Origin: Rhizobium sp. Q54
Lineage (GTDB): Bacteria; Pseudomonadota; Alphaproteobacteria; SMXQ01
Assembly: GCA_945861615.1 (NCBI GenBank)
Contig: CAMAVH010000014.1
Location: forward strand, 1 to 36,427
Length of the DNA: 36,427 nucleotides
Reading direction: 5' to 3'
Shown here: piece after piece, positions 24,989 through 33,181 of the stretch
Numbering within the stretch: position 1 is the first letter of the stretch
Layout: each line of letters opens with the position of its first letter
Made by a program: the position numbers and the translations under genes
The notes under the pieces: model-generated
The model's input: only the letters and a program-made list of their open reading frames with translations
What the model was told of the DNA's origin: nothing
Database searches by the model: none

Positions 24989-26181
24989 GCGCCCTGCCCG
25001 CCCGCCGTCCCAAGCTGCTCTTCTTCGTCACCGAAGATTGGTACTTCTGTTCCCACCGCCTGCCGCTGGCGCGCGCCGCGCGCGATGCCGGCTATGACGT
25101 GCGCGTGGCGACCCGCGTTGCCGCCCATGGCGAGACGATCCGCGCCGAGGGCTTCGGCCTGATCCCGCTGCGCCATTTCAACCGCAGCATCGGCAATCCC
25201 ATTCGCGAGCTGGCCAGCCTGATCGAGATCGTGCGGATCTATCGCCGGGAAAAGCCCGACCTGATCCATCAGATCGCCATCAAGCCGGCCCTGCTCGGCT
25301 CGCTCGCCGCTCGCCTGGTCGCCCTCGGACAACGAAGGGGGCCGCGCATGATAAATATGATCGCCGGCCTCGGCTCGATCTTCACCTCGCGCAGCGTCAA
25401 GGCGCGCCTGTTGCGCCCGCCGGTCAAGCTGGCGATCCGGCTGTTGCTGAACCGGCCGAACGCCCGCGTCATCGTGCAGAATCCCGAAGACGGCCAATTG
25501 CTCACCGGCGGCGGTCTCGTCGCGCCCAAACGGCTCGTGCTGATCAAGGGCTCGGGCGTCGATCTCGCGCACTATGCCGCGACGCCCGAACCGGCGACGG
25601 ACGCCGATCATCCGCCGATCGCCGCGCAGGTCTCGCGCATGATCTGGGACAAGGGCGCCGGCGTGCTGGTCGAGGCGGCACGTCTGTTGCGCGCGCGCGG
25701 CCTCGCTGTGCGGGTGATTCTGGCCGGGACGCCCGATCCCGAGAACATGGCGTCGATCCCCGAGGCGCAGCTGCGCGCCTGGCATGACGAGGGCATTGTC
25801 GAGTGGGTCGGCTTTTGCGACGATGTGCCGGGACTTTGGCGGGCCAGCCATATCGCCGTGCTGCCGTCCTGGTACGGCGAAGGCGTGCCCAAAAGCCTGC
25901 TCGAATCCGCCGCCGCCGCGCGGCCCATGGTCGCGGTCGATGGCCCCGGCCTGCGCGAGGTGGTGATCGACGGCGAGACCGGCCTGCTGGTGCCGCCGCG
26001 CGACGCCGCCGCTTTGGCCGACGCGCTGGCGCGGCTGCTGGGCGACGGCGCGCTACGCCGGCGGATGGGCGAAGCGGCGCGCGCCCGCGCCGAACGGAAT
26101 TTCGGCGACGACACGGTGGTCGCCGCCACCATGGCGGTCTATCGCGATCTGCTGCCCGAGGGAGAGCGCAACATTTCATGA
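24985..26181 (+). CDS. Glycosyltransferase, family 4-like (capsule/O-antigen type)
   Basis: The 398-residue GT-B protein begins PKLLFFVTEDWYFCSHRLPL, as in polysaccharide-cluster glycosyltransferases, with FGLIPLRHFNRSIGNPIREL and LIHQIAIKPALLGSLAARL in the acceptor domain. The donor domain shows VLIKGSGVDLAHY, AAQVSRMIWDKGAGVLVEAARL and the motif YGEGVPKSLLESAAAARPMVAVD. The order and spacing are those of retaining GT4 enzymes. The start overlaps the methyltransferase stop and its own stop overlaps the next start (ATGA in both cases), so translation is coupled across three genes. Sugar donor unknown. Confidence 0.9.
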   Translation: MSALPARRPKLLFFVTEDWYFCSHRLPLARAARDAGYDVRVATRVAAHGETIRAEGFGLIPLRHFNRSIGNPIRELASLIEIVRIYRREKPDLIHQIAIKPALLGSLAARLVALGQRRGPRMINMIAGLGSIFTSRSVKARLLRPPVKLAIRLLLNRPNARVIVQNPEDGQLLTGGGLVAPKRLVLIKGSGVDLAHYAATPEPATDADHPPIAAQVSRMIWDKGAGVLVEAARLLRARGLAVRVILAGTPDPENMASIPEAQLRAWHDEGIVEWVGFCDDVPGLWRASHIAVLPSWYGEGVPKSLLESAAAARPMVAVDGPGLREVVIDGETGLLVPPRDAAALADALARLLGDGALRRRMGEAARARAERNFGDDTVVAATMAVYRDLLPEGERNIS

Positions 26182-27347
26182 GCCGCGCGGCCAACAAGAA
26201 ACGCTCGAAGAAAGACCGCTCCGGGACGGCGGCGGGCGCCCATGTCATTCGCACCGCGCGGCCCGAGGATATTCCGGCGCTGCTGATGATCGAGCATCAG
26301 TCCTTTCCGACCGACCGCCTGTCGCAGCGCAGCTTCCGCTACATGCTGTCGAAGGGTAACGCCGTCACCCTGGTCGAGACCGACCGCGAGGGCCGCGATG
26401 TGCGCGGCTACGCCATGGTCTCGTTTCACCACAACACGCCAATGGCGCGCCTCTACTCCATCGCCGTCGCGCCGCGCTGGCGCGGCAAGGGCGTCGGCCG
26501 CGCCCTGCTGCGCGCCGCCGAGGATGCCGCGCGCGACAAGTCGGCCGCCTACATGCGCCTGGAAGTGCGCGCCGAGGACAAGGACACCCAAGCTTTCTAC
26601 AAAAGCATGGGCTACAAGCCGTTCGGCACCCATAGCCAATATTACGACGACAATGCCGACGCCGTACGCATGGACAAGATCATCGCGCCCGGCCTCGCAC
26701 CCAATGTCACGCGCGTGCCTTATTACCGCCAACGCCTCGATTTCACCTGCGGCCCCGCCGCGGTGATGATGGGCATGCATGCGCTCGACCGCAAACGGCC
26801 GATGACGGCGATCGAGGAACTGCGCATCTGGCGCGAGGCGACCACCATTTTCATGACCCAGGGCCACGGCGGCTGCAGCCCGCAGGGCTTGGCGCTCGCC
26901 GCCTGGAAGCGCGGTTTCGACGTCGAGCTTTACACCAACGAGCGCGGCGTACCCTTCGTCGAGACCGTCCGCAGCGAGATCAAGCGCGACGTCATTCGCG
27001 CGGTCCATGAGGATTTCCTCGACGAATTGAGCAAGACCGAGGTCGCCCTGGTGCCGCGCGCCCTCACTTTCGTCCAGATGCGCGCCAAGTTCGACGCCGG
27101 CGGCATCCCCATCGTCCTGGTCTCGTCCTATCAGTTCGATCGGCGCAAGGAACTGCATTGGGTGGTTGTGACCGGCTTCGACGATACGTATGTTTATGTG
27201 CACGATCCCTATGTCGATATCGCCGCCGCCAAGAGCCAGACCGACCGCATGCATATCCCGGTCCCTCAGCGCATCTTCGACCGCATGGCGCGCTACGGCA
27301 AACAACACAAGAAGGCCGTGTTGATCATCAAGGCGCGCAAAAAGTGA
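26178..27347 (+). CDS. GNAT acetyltransferase fused to a C39-like thiol peptidase
   Basis: The 389-residue fusion begins with a basic segment (KKRSKKDR), then a RimI-like GNAT domain (about residues 24-168) with the acyl-CoA loop RGKGVG at 102-107 (IAVAPRWRGKGVGRALLRAA). From about 175 a papain-like C39-type domain follows: Cys191 in DFTCGPAAVMMG, His327 in ELHWVVVTGFDD and Asp343 in VYVHDPY form a complete predicted triad. There is no ABC exporter domain, unlike bacteriocin C39 proteases. This GNAT–C39 architecture typically travels with RLAN/RimK ATP-grasp ligases, as here (19 bp upstream of that gene). One activity probably acylates, the other cleaves or transfers, a peptide-like amide; the substrate is unknown. 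Confidence 0.88.
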   Translation: MSRAANKKRSKKDRSGTAAGAHVIRTARPEDIPALLMIEHQSFPTDRLSQRSFRYMLSKGNAVTLVETDREGRDVRGYAMVSFHHNTPMARLYSIAVAPRWRGKGVGRALLRAAEDAARDKSAAYMRLEVRAEDKDTQAFYKSMGYKPFGTHSQYYDDNADAVRMDKIIAPGLAPNVTRVPYYRQRLDFTCGPAAVMMGMHALDRKRPMTAIEELRIWREATTIFMTQGHGGCSPQGLALAAWKRGFDVELYTNERGVPFVETVRSEIKRDVIRAVHEDFLDELSKTEVALVPRALTFVQMRAKFDAGGIPIVLVSSYQFDRRKELHWVVVTGFDDTYVYVHDPYVDIAAAKSQTDRMHIPVPQRIFDRMARYGKQHKKAVLIIKARKK

Positions 27348-27366
27348 AAGCCCGGTCCGGTTCCTC

Positions 27367-28968
27367 ATGACGCAGCATGTGATCGTCGTCGACCGCGAGG
27401 AAGATTTCAAATGGCCGGGGCCGAACCGCCAGGTGCTGACGGCCAAGGACTTCGTCGCCAAGGAATTCGGCGCCGCGGCCGGCAAGAAATATCCGACCTC
27501 GGCGCGCGTCATCAATCTCTGCCGCGACTATAGCTATCTCTCGCTCGGCTATTATTCCTCGCTGCTCGCCGAAGCGCGCGGCCAGAAGGTCATTCCCTCG
27601 GTCGAGGTGCTGCTCGATCTCAATTGGAAGCGGCTCTACCAGACCGAGCTGCCCGAGCTGAATGATCTACTGCGCAAGACCTTCTCGGGCGCCGACGACG
27701 ATCCGGTCGGCTTCACCATTCATCTGTTCTTCGGCGCCTCTGACGACGTGCGGCTGCGCGAACTGTCGCGCCGCGTCTTCGATCTGTTCCGCGCGCCGAT
27801 CCTGGCGGTCGATCTGCGCAACGGCAAGGAAGGCTGGGAGATCATGTCGATCCGGCCGATCTCGATCAAAGACCTTGGCGCCGGCCAGGAGGACGCCTTC
27901 GCCGTCGCGCTCGACCGCTACACGCGCACCGCCTGGCGCGCCGCCAAGCCCGACGTGCCGGCGGTCTATTCCATCGCCATCCTGCACAATCCGCAGGAAC
28001 GCCTGCCGCCGTCGAACGAGCGGGCGCTGAAGAAATTCATCCGCGCCGGCGAGCAGATGGGCGTCGAGATGGAATTGATCACGCGCAAGGATTACAGCCG
28101 CCTGCCGGAATATGACGCGCTGTTCATCCGCGAGACGACGGATTTGGACGATCACACCTATCGCTTCGCGCGCAAGGCCGAAGACGAGGGCATGCCGGTG
28201 ATCGACAGCCCGCAGGCGATCTTGAAATGCACCAACAAGATCTATCTCGCCGAGCTGCTGACCGCCAACGGCGTGCCGACGCCGCGCACTCTGACGCTGG
28301 ATCGCCGCCAGCTCGACCGCGTCGAGGCCGAGTTCGGCTATCCCGTCGTCATCAAGATCCCGGACGGCTCCTTCTCGCGCGGCGTGCACAAGGTGCAGAA
28401 CCGCGAGGAGCTCAACGAGCTGGCCGACAAGCTGTTCGAGGAATCCGATCTGATCCTCGCTCAGGAATATATGCAGACGGAATATGACTGGCGTGTCGGC
28501 GTGCTCAACAACAAGCCGATCTTCGTCTGCCAATATTTCATGGCCAAGGGTCATTGGCAGGTGCTGAAGTACCATGGCGGCGGCCATGTCGATTTCAGCG
28601 AAGGTGACGACCGCTCCTTCGCCGTCGAGGATGCGCCGCGCGAGGTGATCGACATCGCCACCAAGGCGGCCAGCCTGATCGGCGACGGTCTGCATGGCGT
28701 CGATATCAAGCAGACGCCGAACGGCGTTTACGTCATCGAGATCAACGACAATCCGAACATCGACGCCGGCGTCGAAGACGCGGTGCTGAAGGACGATCTC
28801 TACCGCCTGATCGTGCGCGACTTCATCCGCCGGATCGAAAAGCGCACCGCCACCCTGCCGGCCGCGGCGCGCCCAGTGGCCGCGCCGGCGCCCGCCGCGC
28901 CGGCGCCCGCCGCGGCGCCCAGCGACGCGCCGGACGCGGCCGCCCAGCGCAACGGCGCCGCCTCCTGA
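27367..28968 (+). CDS. RimK-family ATP-grasp ligase with N-terminal RLAN-like domain
   Basis: The 533-residue protein has an N-terminal region (residues 1 to about 190: VIVVDREEDFKWPGPNRQVL, VINLCRDYSYLSLGYYSSLL, EVLLDLNWKRLYQTEL) matching the RLAN type that precedes RimK-like ligases. The ATP-grasp fold follows (about 270-490): DSPQAILKCTNKIYLAELL, VIKIPDGSFSRGVHKV, LILAQEYMQTEYDWRVGVLN and the metal motif VIEINDNPNID. Such enzymes form amide bonds from acyl-phosphates, often adding Glu to a protein or peptide. The last ~40 residues are Pro/Ala-rich (AAPAPAAPAPAAAP) and disordered. Partnered with the GNAT–C39 fusion. Substrate and product unknown. Confidence 0.88.
   Translation: MTQHVIVVDREEDFKWPGPNRQVLTAKDFVAKEFGAAAGKKYPTSARVINLCRDYSYLSLGYYSSLLAEARGQKVIPSVEVLLDLNWKRLYQTELPELNDLLRKTFSGADDDPVGFTIHLFFGASDDVRLRELSRRVFDLFRAPILAVDLRNGKEGWEIMSIRPISIKDLGAGQEDAFAVALDRYTRTAWRAAKPDVPAVYSIAILHNPQERLPPSNERALKKFIRAGEQMGVEMELITRKDYSRLPEYDALFIRETTDLDDHTYRFARKAEDEGMPVIDSPQAILKCTNKIYLAELLTANGVPTPRTLTLDRRQLDRVEAEFGYPVVIKIPDGSFSRGVHKVQNREELNELADKLFEESDLILAQEYMQTEYDWRVGVLNNKPIFVCQYFMAKGHWQVLKYHGGGHVDFSEGDDRSFAVEDAPREVIDIATKAASLIGDGLHGVDIKQTPNGVYVIEINDNPNIDAGVEDAVLKDDLYRLIVRDFIRRIEKRTATLPAAARPVAAPAPAAPAPAAAPSDAPDAAAQRNGAAS
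28881..28910 (+). repeat. Perfect 15-bp tandem repeat in the ligase 3' end
   Basis: CGCGCCGGCGCCCGC occurs twice in tandem (28881-28895, 28896-28910), within the codons for the Pro/Ala-rich tail. Being a multiple of three, copy-number changes would lengthen or shorten the tail without a frameshift. Confidence 0.75.
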
Positions 28969-29037
28969 GCGGCGATGGCGATGGAACCGGTCCCGTTGTA
29001 TCCTTGCCGAAACCCGCAACATGAGGCTCACTTGACC

Positions 29038-30048
29038 ATGGCCGCCACCCTGTTCCGCCCCCTGCTGATCGCCCTCGCCGGACTCTGCGCCCTCGCCGCC
29101 GCGCCGCACCCGGCCGCCGCCCAGCAGAAAGTGTCTTTCGGCACCGACTGGCGCGCCCAAGCCGAGCACGGCGGCTTCTACCAGGCGCTCGCCAAGGGCT
29201 TCTACGCCGCGCGCGGCCTCGAGGTGTCGCTGCGCCAGGGCGGCCCGCAGATCAACCACGCGCAATTGCTTGCCGCCGGCCGCGTCGATTTCAGTCTGTC
29301 GTCGAACAGCTTCATCGTGCTGAACTACACGCGCGAGCGCATTCCCATGGTCGCCGTCGCCGCGCTGTTCCAGAAGGATCCGGCGGTGCTGATCGCCCAT
29401 CCGGGCCAGGGCAACGATTCCTTCGAGGCCTTGCGCGGCAAGCCGATTTTCATCGGCAGCGACACGCGCGTCGGCTCGTGGAATTTCCTCAAGGCAAAAT
29501 ACGACTACCAGAGCAGCCAGATCCGTCCCTACACCTTCAACATCGCGCCTTTCCTGACCAATCCGGCGACCATCCAGCAAGGCTATCTCGGCAGCGAGCC
29601 TTACTTGATCGAACAGCAGGGCATCAAGCCGGTCGTCATGCTGCTCGCCGACGCGGGCTATTCGAGCTATGGCGCGCTGATTCAAACGTCGCACAAGCTG
29701 GTCAATGAAAAGCCGGCCGTGGTGCAGGCCTTCGTCGATGCCTCGATCGAGGGCTGGTACGACTATCTCTACGGCGATCCGGCGCCCGGCAATGCGCTGA
29801 TCAAGAAGGACAATCCGGAAATGACCGACGCCCTGCTGGCCTATGGGCGCGGCAAGATGATCGAATACGGCATCCTCGATTCGGGCGAGGCGCTCGGCAC
29901 CGGCATCGGCGCCATGAGCAATGCGCGCTGGGTACAGTTCTTTCAGATGATGGTCGGCGAGGACATCTATCCGAAGGAAATGAACGTCACCGAGGCCTAC
30001 ACGCTGCAATTCGTCAACAAGCGCGTCGGCATCGAGCGCAAGCGCTGA
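29038..30048 (+). CDS. ABC transporter substrate-binding protein (NMT1/THI5-like)
   Basis: The 336-residue periplasmic binding protein has a signal peptide (MAATLFRPLLIALAGLCALA with cleavage after AAA, about residue 28) and the NMT1/THI5 pattern: VSFGTDWRAQAEHGGFYQAL, AKGFYAARGLEVSLRQGGPQ, LLAAGRVDFSLSSNSFIVLN, LRGKPIFIGSDTRVGSWNFL. The family binds thiamine-pyrimidine precursors, nitrate or sulfonates. I start it at ATG 29038 because that gives a clean signal peptide; an upstream in-frame start (28975) would spoil it. No TPP riboswitch is visible, so a thiamine-precursor role is not supported by regulation. It is first in a three-gene importer operon, 69 bp after the ligase. Confidence 0.9.
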   Translation: MAATLFRPLLIALAGLCALAAAPHPAAAQQKVSFGTDWRAQAEHGGFYQALAKGFYAARGLEVSLRQGGPQINHAQLLAAGRVDFSLSSNSFIVLNYTRERIPMVAVAALFQKDPAVLIAHPGQGNDSFEALRGKPIFIGSDTRVGSWNFLKAKYDYQSSQIRPYTFNIAPFLTNPATIQQGYLGSEPYLIEQQGIKPVVMLLADAGYSSYGALIQTSHKLVNEKPAVVQAFVDASIEGWYDYLYGDPAPGNALIKKDNPEMTDALLAYGRGKMIEYGILDSGEALGTGIGAMSNARWVQFFQMMVGEDIYPKEMNVTEAYTLQFVNKRVGIERKR

Positions 30049-30056
30049 GACCGATC

Positions 30057-30830
30057 ATGAGCGCAGCGTCTCCTCTGCTGCGCCTGCAGGACATCACCCA
30101 TCTCTACGGCGGCGGCAAGGGCCGTACCCTGCTCGCCCTCGACGGCGTCAGCCTCGAGGTCGGCCATGGCGATTTCCTCAGCCTGCTCGGGCCCTCGGGC
30201 TGCGGCAAGTCGACCCTGCTGCGCCTAATCGCCGGCCTGGAGACGCCGAGCAGCGGCGCCATCGCCTGGCCCGACGGCAAGCCGGTGCCCGGCGACATCG
30301 GTTTCGTCTTCCAGGAGCCGACGTTGATGCCATGGGCGAGCGTCGCCGACAACGTCCGCCTGCCGCTCCGCCTGACGCGGCGCCGGGCCATGCCGGCCGA
30401 TATCCAAGCCGTGCTCGATCTCGTCGGCCTGCGCGATTTTGCCGGCGCCTATCCGCGCGAACTGTCCGGCGGCATGAAGATGCGCGCCGCCCTGGCGCGC
30501 GCCCTCGTCACCCGGCCGCGCCTCTTGCTGCTCGACGAGCCCTTCGCCGCGCTCGACGAGATCACCCGCTTCAAGCTCAATGAGGATCTCCTGCGCATCT
30601 GGCGCGAGCGGCGCTGCACGGTGATCTTCGTCACCCACAGCGTCTTCGAGGCGGCTTTTCTGTCCCAGCGCGTCGCCGTCATGTCGCCGCGCCCGGGCCG
30701 CATTCTCGCCGAAGAGGCCATCGATCTGCCGGCGCTCCGCGTTTCCGAACTGCGCACCAATGCCGCCTATAGCGCGATCTGCCGCAAGCTGTCCGACCGG
30801 CTCGCCTCCGGCATGGGAGAGACGCCATGA
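30057..30830 (+). CDS. ABC transporter ATP-binding protein (nitrate/sulfonate/thiamine-precursor type)
   Basis: A 257-residue ATPase that powers the importer. Walker A is GPSGCGKST, the Q-loop FVFQEPTLMPW, the signature ELSGGMKMRAALARAL, Walker B LLLLDEPFAALDE and the switch His in FVTHSVFEAAFL. The LSGGM signature and the following sequence are typical of the SsuB/TauB/ThiZ group. It starts 8 bp after the binding-protein stop and overlaps the permease start by 4 bp. Substrate cannot be inferred from this subunit. Confidence 0.92.
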   Translation: MSAASPLLRLQDITHLYGGGKGRTLLALDGVSLEVGHGDFLSLLGPSGCGKSTLLRLIAGLETPSSGAIAWPDGKPVPGDIGFVFQEPTLMPWASVADNVRLPLRLTRRRAMPADIQAVLDLVGLRDFAGAYPRELSGGMKMRAALARALVTRPRLLLLDEPFAALDEITRFKLNEDLLRIWRERRCTVIFVTHSVFEAAFLSQRVAVMSPRPGRILAEEAIDLPALRVSELRTNAAYSAICRKLSDRLASGMGETP

Positions 30831-31609
30831 GGGCGCTGCTCGACCGTCTGGCACCGCTCGCGCTCGGGCTGATCGGCCTCGCCCTGTGGGAAGGCCTAAC
30901 GCGCCATTACGCCGTGCCGGTCTATGTCCTGCCCGGCCCGCTGCTGATCGCGCAAACCCTATGGCAGGACGGCGCCAGCCTGCTCGGCGCGCTCTGGATC
31001 ACCCTTCGCATCACCGCGCTGGCGCTGCTCGCCGCGACGCTCGGGGGCGTGCTGCTCGCCGTGGTCATGGCCCAATCGCGCCTCGTCGAGCGTAGCCTGT
31101 TTCCCTATGCGGTGATCGCCCAAGTGACCCCGGTGGTCGCCATCGCCCCGCTGATCATCATCTGGGCCGACAACACCACCCTGGCCCTGGTCATCTGCGC
31201 CTGGATCGTCGCCTTCTTCCCCATCGTCGCGGCAACCATGACCGGGCTCAACGCCGCCGAGAAGAACCTGCGCGATCTCTTCCGGCTTTATGGCGCGGGC
31301 CGCTGGCAGACCCTGCAGCTGTTGCGCGCGCCGGCGGCGCTGCCCTATTTCCTCACCGGCCTGCGCGTGTCGGGAGGCCTTTCCCTGGTCGGCGCCGTGG
31401 TGGCGGAATTCGTCGCCGGCACCGGCGGCGCCGAAACCGGCCTCGCCTTCCGCATTCTCGAATCGGGCTACCGCCTGCAGATTCCCCGCCTGTTCGCCGC
31501 CCTGGTGCTGCTGGCGGCCGCCGGCATCGCCATCTATGTCGCGCTCGATCTGCTGTCGCGCCTATTGCTGCGGCGCTGGCATGACAGCGCGCTCAAAGAC
31601 CGCGGCTGA
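30827..31609 (+). CDS. ABC transporter permease
   Basis: A 260-residue inner-membrane permease with about six hydrophobic segments and the binding-protein-dependent transport motif EAA-like loop (GLNAAEKNLRDLFRLYGAGR), which contacts the ATPase, followed by LPYFLTGLRVSGGLSLVGAV. It belongs to the SsuC/TauC/ThiX class. The ATG overlaps the ATPase stop, so the two are translationally coupled. A 165-bp region follows before the oxygenase gene; it is A+T-rich at 31658-31684 but holds no gene, and its only clear signal is an AGGAG ribosome-binding site for the next gene. Confidence 0.92.
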   Translation: MRALLDRLAPLALGLIGLALWEGLTRHYAVPVYVLPGPLLIAQTLWQDGASLLGALWITLRITALALLAATLGGVLLAVVMAQSRLVERSLFPYAVIAQVTPVVAIAPLIIIWADNTTLALVICAWIVAFFPIVAATMTGLNAAEKNLRDLFRLYGAGRWQTLQLLRAPAALPYFLTGLRVSGGLSLVGAVVAEFVAGTGGAETGLAFRILESGYRLQIPRLFAALVLLAAAGIAIYVALDLLSRLLLRRWHDSALKDRG

Positions 31610-31774
31610 CGCCGGCCCGGATTCGGCGCGGATTAGCGCAGCGGCTGGCGTTGGCGAATTGAAAAATCCTCAACAATAAATTTTTCTCCGCCCGCCATTT
31701 TCTCTCTAACGTCTCCGCTTGCCCTAAAGGCCAGGCCTCGCGGCCGGCCGCGTCTGACACAGGAGTCCCGCCGC

Positions 31775-32809
31775 ATGTTGCCCACCGCCAGCAAACTCGC
31801 CTTCACCGACGTGCCCGTGGTCGATATGGCGCCCGCCTGGTCGGACGATCCGCCGGCGCGCCGCCGCCTCGCGGCCGACATCGCCGAAGCCTGCGGCCGC
31901 GTCGGCTTCATGTACATCAAGAAGCACGGCATGGCGCAGGCCGACATCGACGCCATCTTCAAAACGGCGCAGGACTTTCACAACCTGCCGCTCGAGGCGA
32001 AGATGGAGGTGTCGCTGACCAAGAACAACCATGCCCAGGGCTATCTGCACGGCATGACCAAGGGCACCGAGAAAACCATATCCGCCAACCTGCAGGAAGC
32101 CTTCCAGATCCGCCGGCCATTGGCCGAGGACGACCCCGATCTGCTGGCCGGCAAGCCGATCCACGGGCGCATTCCCTGGCCGAGCGCCATGCCCGACCTG
32201 CAGCCGCGCATGATGGCCTATTACGACAAGATCAACAAAGTTGGCTACGAATTGCTGAAGCTGTTCGAGCTGAGCCTCGATTTCCCCGAGGGCCATCTGA
32301 AGCAATTTTTTAAAAAGGACATGAACTCGCTGCGGCTGCTGCACTATCCGCCGCAGAAGCCCGACGAGGATGGCGTCCATCTCGGCGCCCGCGCCCATAC
32401 CGACACCAACGCCTTCACCATCCTGGCCCAGGATTCCAACGGCGGCCTGGAAGTGCGCAACCGCGAGGGCGAATGGGTCGGCATCCCGCCGATCGACGGC
32501 ACCTTCGTCGTCAATGTCGGCGAAGTGCTGAAGGTCTGGACCGACGGCGTCTTCTCCTCGACGCTGCATCGCGTGATCAACCGCTCGGGCAACCGCCGCT
32601 ACTCGATTCCGTTCTTCATGTATCCGAGCTACGACGCGGTCATCCGGTCGCTGATCAAGAACCCCGACCCGAGCAATATCGCGCCGGAAAACCTGCATAC
32701 CTCGATGCCGCGCGACAAGCCCTTCGTCTATGGCGAATTGAAATCGCGCAGCACCGCCAAGATCATGCCCGGCAACATCGCCACGGCCCCAGTGAAGGAA
32801 GACTACTAA
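31775..32809 (+). CDS. Isopenicillin N synthase-type Fe(II) oxygenase
   Basis: A 344-residue non-haem iron oxygenase of the isopenicillin N synthase/2-oxoglutarate family. The N-terminal part is DIOX_N-like (VPVVDMAPAWSDDPPARRRL, CGRVGFMYIKKHGMAQADID). The iron triad is His208 and Asp210 in GARAHTDTNAFT and His265 in TLHRVINRSG, with Arg275-x-Ser277 in RRYSIPFF for the co-substrate carboxylate. The C-terminal FVYGELKSR is standard. It probably hydroxylates or desaturates a small molecule; the substrate is unknown. AGGAG precedes the ATG, and the stop overlaps the DUF1330 start by one base (TAATG), so the two are co-translated. Confidence 0.9.
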   Translation: MLPTASKLAFTDVPVVDMAPAWSDDPPARRRLAADIAEACGRVGFMYIKKHGMAQADIDAIFKTAQDFHNLPLEAKMEVSLTKNNHAQGYLHGMTKGTEKTISANLQEAFQIRRPLAEDDPDLLAGKPIHGRIPWPSAMPDLQPRMMAYYDKINKVGYELLKLFELSLDFPEGHLKQFFKKDMNSLRLLHYPPQKPDEDGVHLGARAHTDTNAFTILAQDSNGGLEVRNREGEWVGIPPIDGTFVVNVGEVLKVWTDGVFSSTLHRVINRSGNRRYSIPFFMYPSYDAVIRSLIKNPDPSNIAPENLHTSMPRDKPFVYGELKSRSTAKIMPGNIATAPVKEDY

Positions 32810-33108
32810 TGACCGCTTACGTGATCGGCGAAGTGCAAATCATCAATCCCGAAGGCATGAAAGGCTACGGCCCGATGGTCGCGGCGGCGGTGAAGCAATA
32901 TGGCGGACGCTATCTCGCGCGCGGCGCGACGCCGAAAGTACTCGAGGGCGGCCCCGCCAACAATATCCTGATCATCGAGTTCGACGATGCGGCAGCGGCG
33001 GAACGCTGGTTCGCTTCGCCCGAATATGCCGCGGCCAAGGCGATTCGTCAGGGCTCCTCCAATCTCCGCCTGATCCTGGTCGAAGACAGCGTCAAAAGCG
33101 TCACTTAG
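32809..33108 (+). CDS. DUF1330 small alpha/beta-barrel protein
   Basis: The 99-residue protein begins TAYVIGEVQIINPEGMKGYG and contains YGGRYLARGATPKVLEGG, NNILIIEFDDAAAAERWFAS and the end EYAAAKAIRQGSSNLRLILV: the full DUF1330 ferredoxin-like fold. Such proteins form dimers like the antibiotic-biosynthesis-monooxygenase family, but no reaction is established. Its start is fused to the oxygenase stop. It is the last gene before a strong terminator. A supporting or substrate-trimming role for the oxygenase is inference only. Confidence 0.88.
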   Translation: MTAYVIGEVQIINPEGMKGYGPMVAAAVKQYGGRYLARGATPKVLEGGPANNILIIEFDDAAAAERWFASPEYAAAKAIRQGSSNLRLILVEDSVKSVT

Positions 33109-33131
33109 CAAAAGCACGGCCTGAACCGACA

Positions 33132-33164
33132 ACAGGCGCGCCGGCTCCGGCGCGCCTGTTTTTT
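33132..33164 (+). terminator. Rho-independent terminator after the oxygenase–DUF1330 genes
   Basis: A perfect 13-bp G+C-rich stem (ACAGGCGCGCCGG paired with CCGGCGCGCCTGT, 33132-33144 and 33147-33159) is followed by six T residues. It ends the plus-strand unit and lies between that unit and the convergent monooxygenase, whose stop is 18 bp further on. Confidence 0.9.
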
Positions 33165-33181
33165 GAACGTGCGATGCAGCC

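Noticed and set aside
26748..27347. Bacteriocin-processing C39 exporter
   Set aside because: The C39-like domain is fused to GNAT and has no membrane or ATPase domain, and no leader-peptide gene is seen nearby.
20890..28968. Exosortase-type (PEP-CTERM) glycan cluster
   Set aside because: AsnB plus two glycosyltransferases is suggestive, but no exosortase, PEP-CTERM protein or polymerase is present in the window.
28969..29037. TPP riboswitch before the NMT1/THI5-like importer
   Set aside because: The gap is only 69 bp and shows none of the conserved CUGAGA-type elements.
27667..30009. 780-codon open frame antisense to the ATP-grasp ligase and the binding protein
   Set aside because: It spans two real genes and the gap between them on the opposite strand, with compositionally biased translation.
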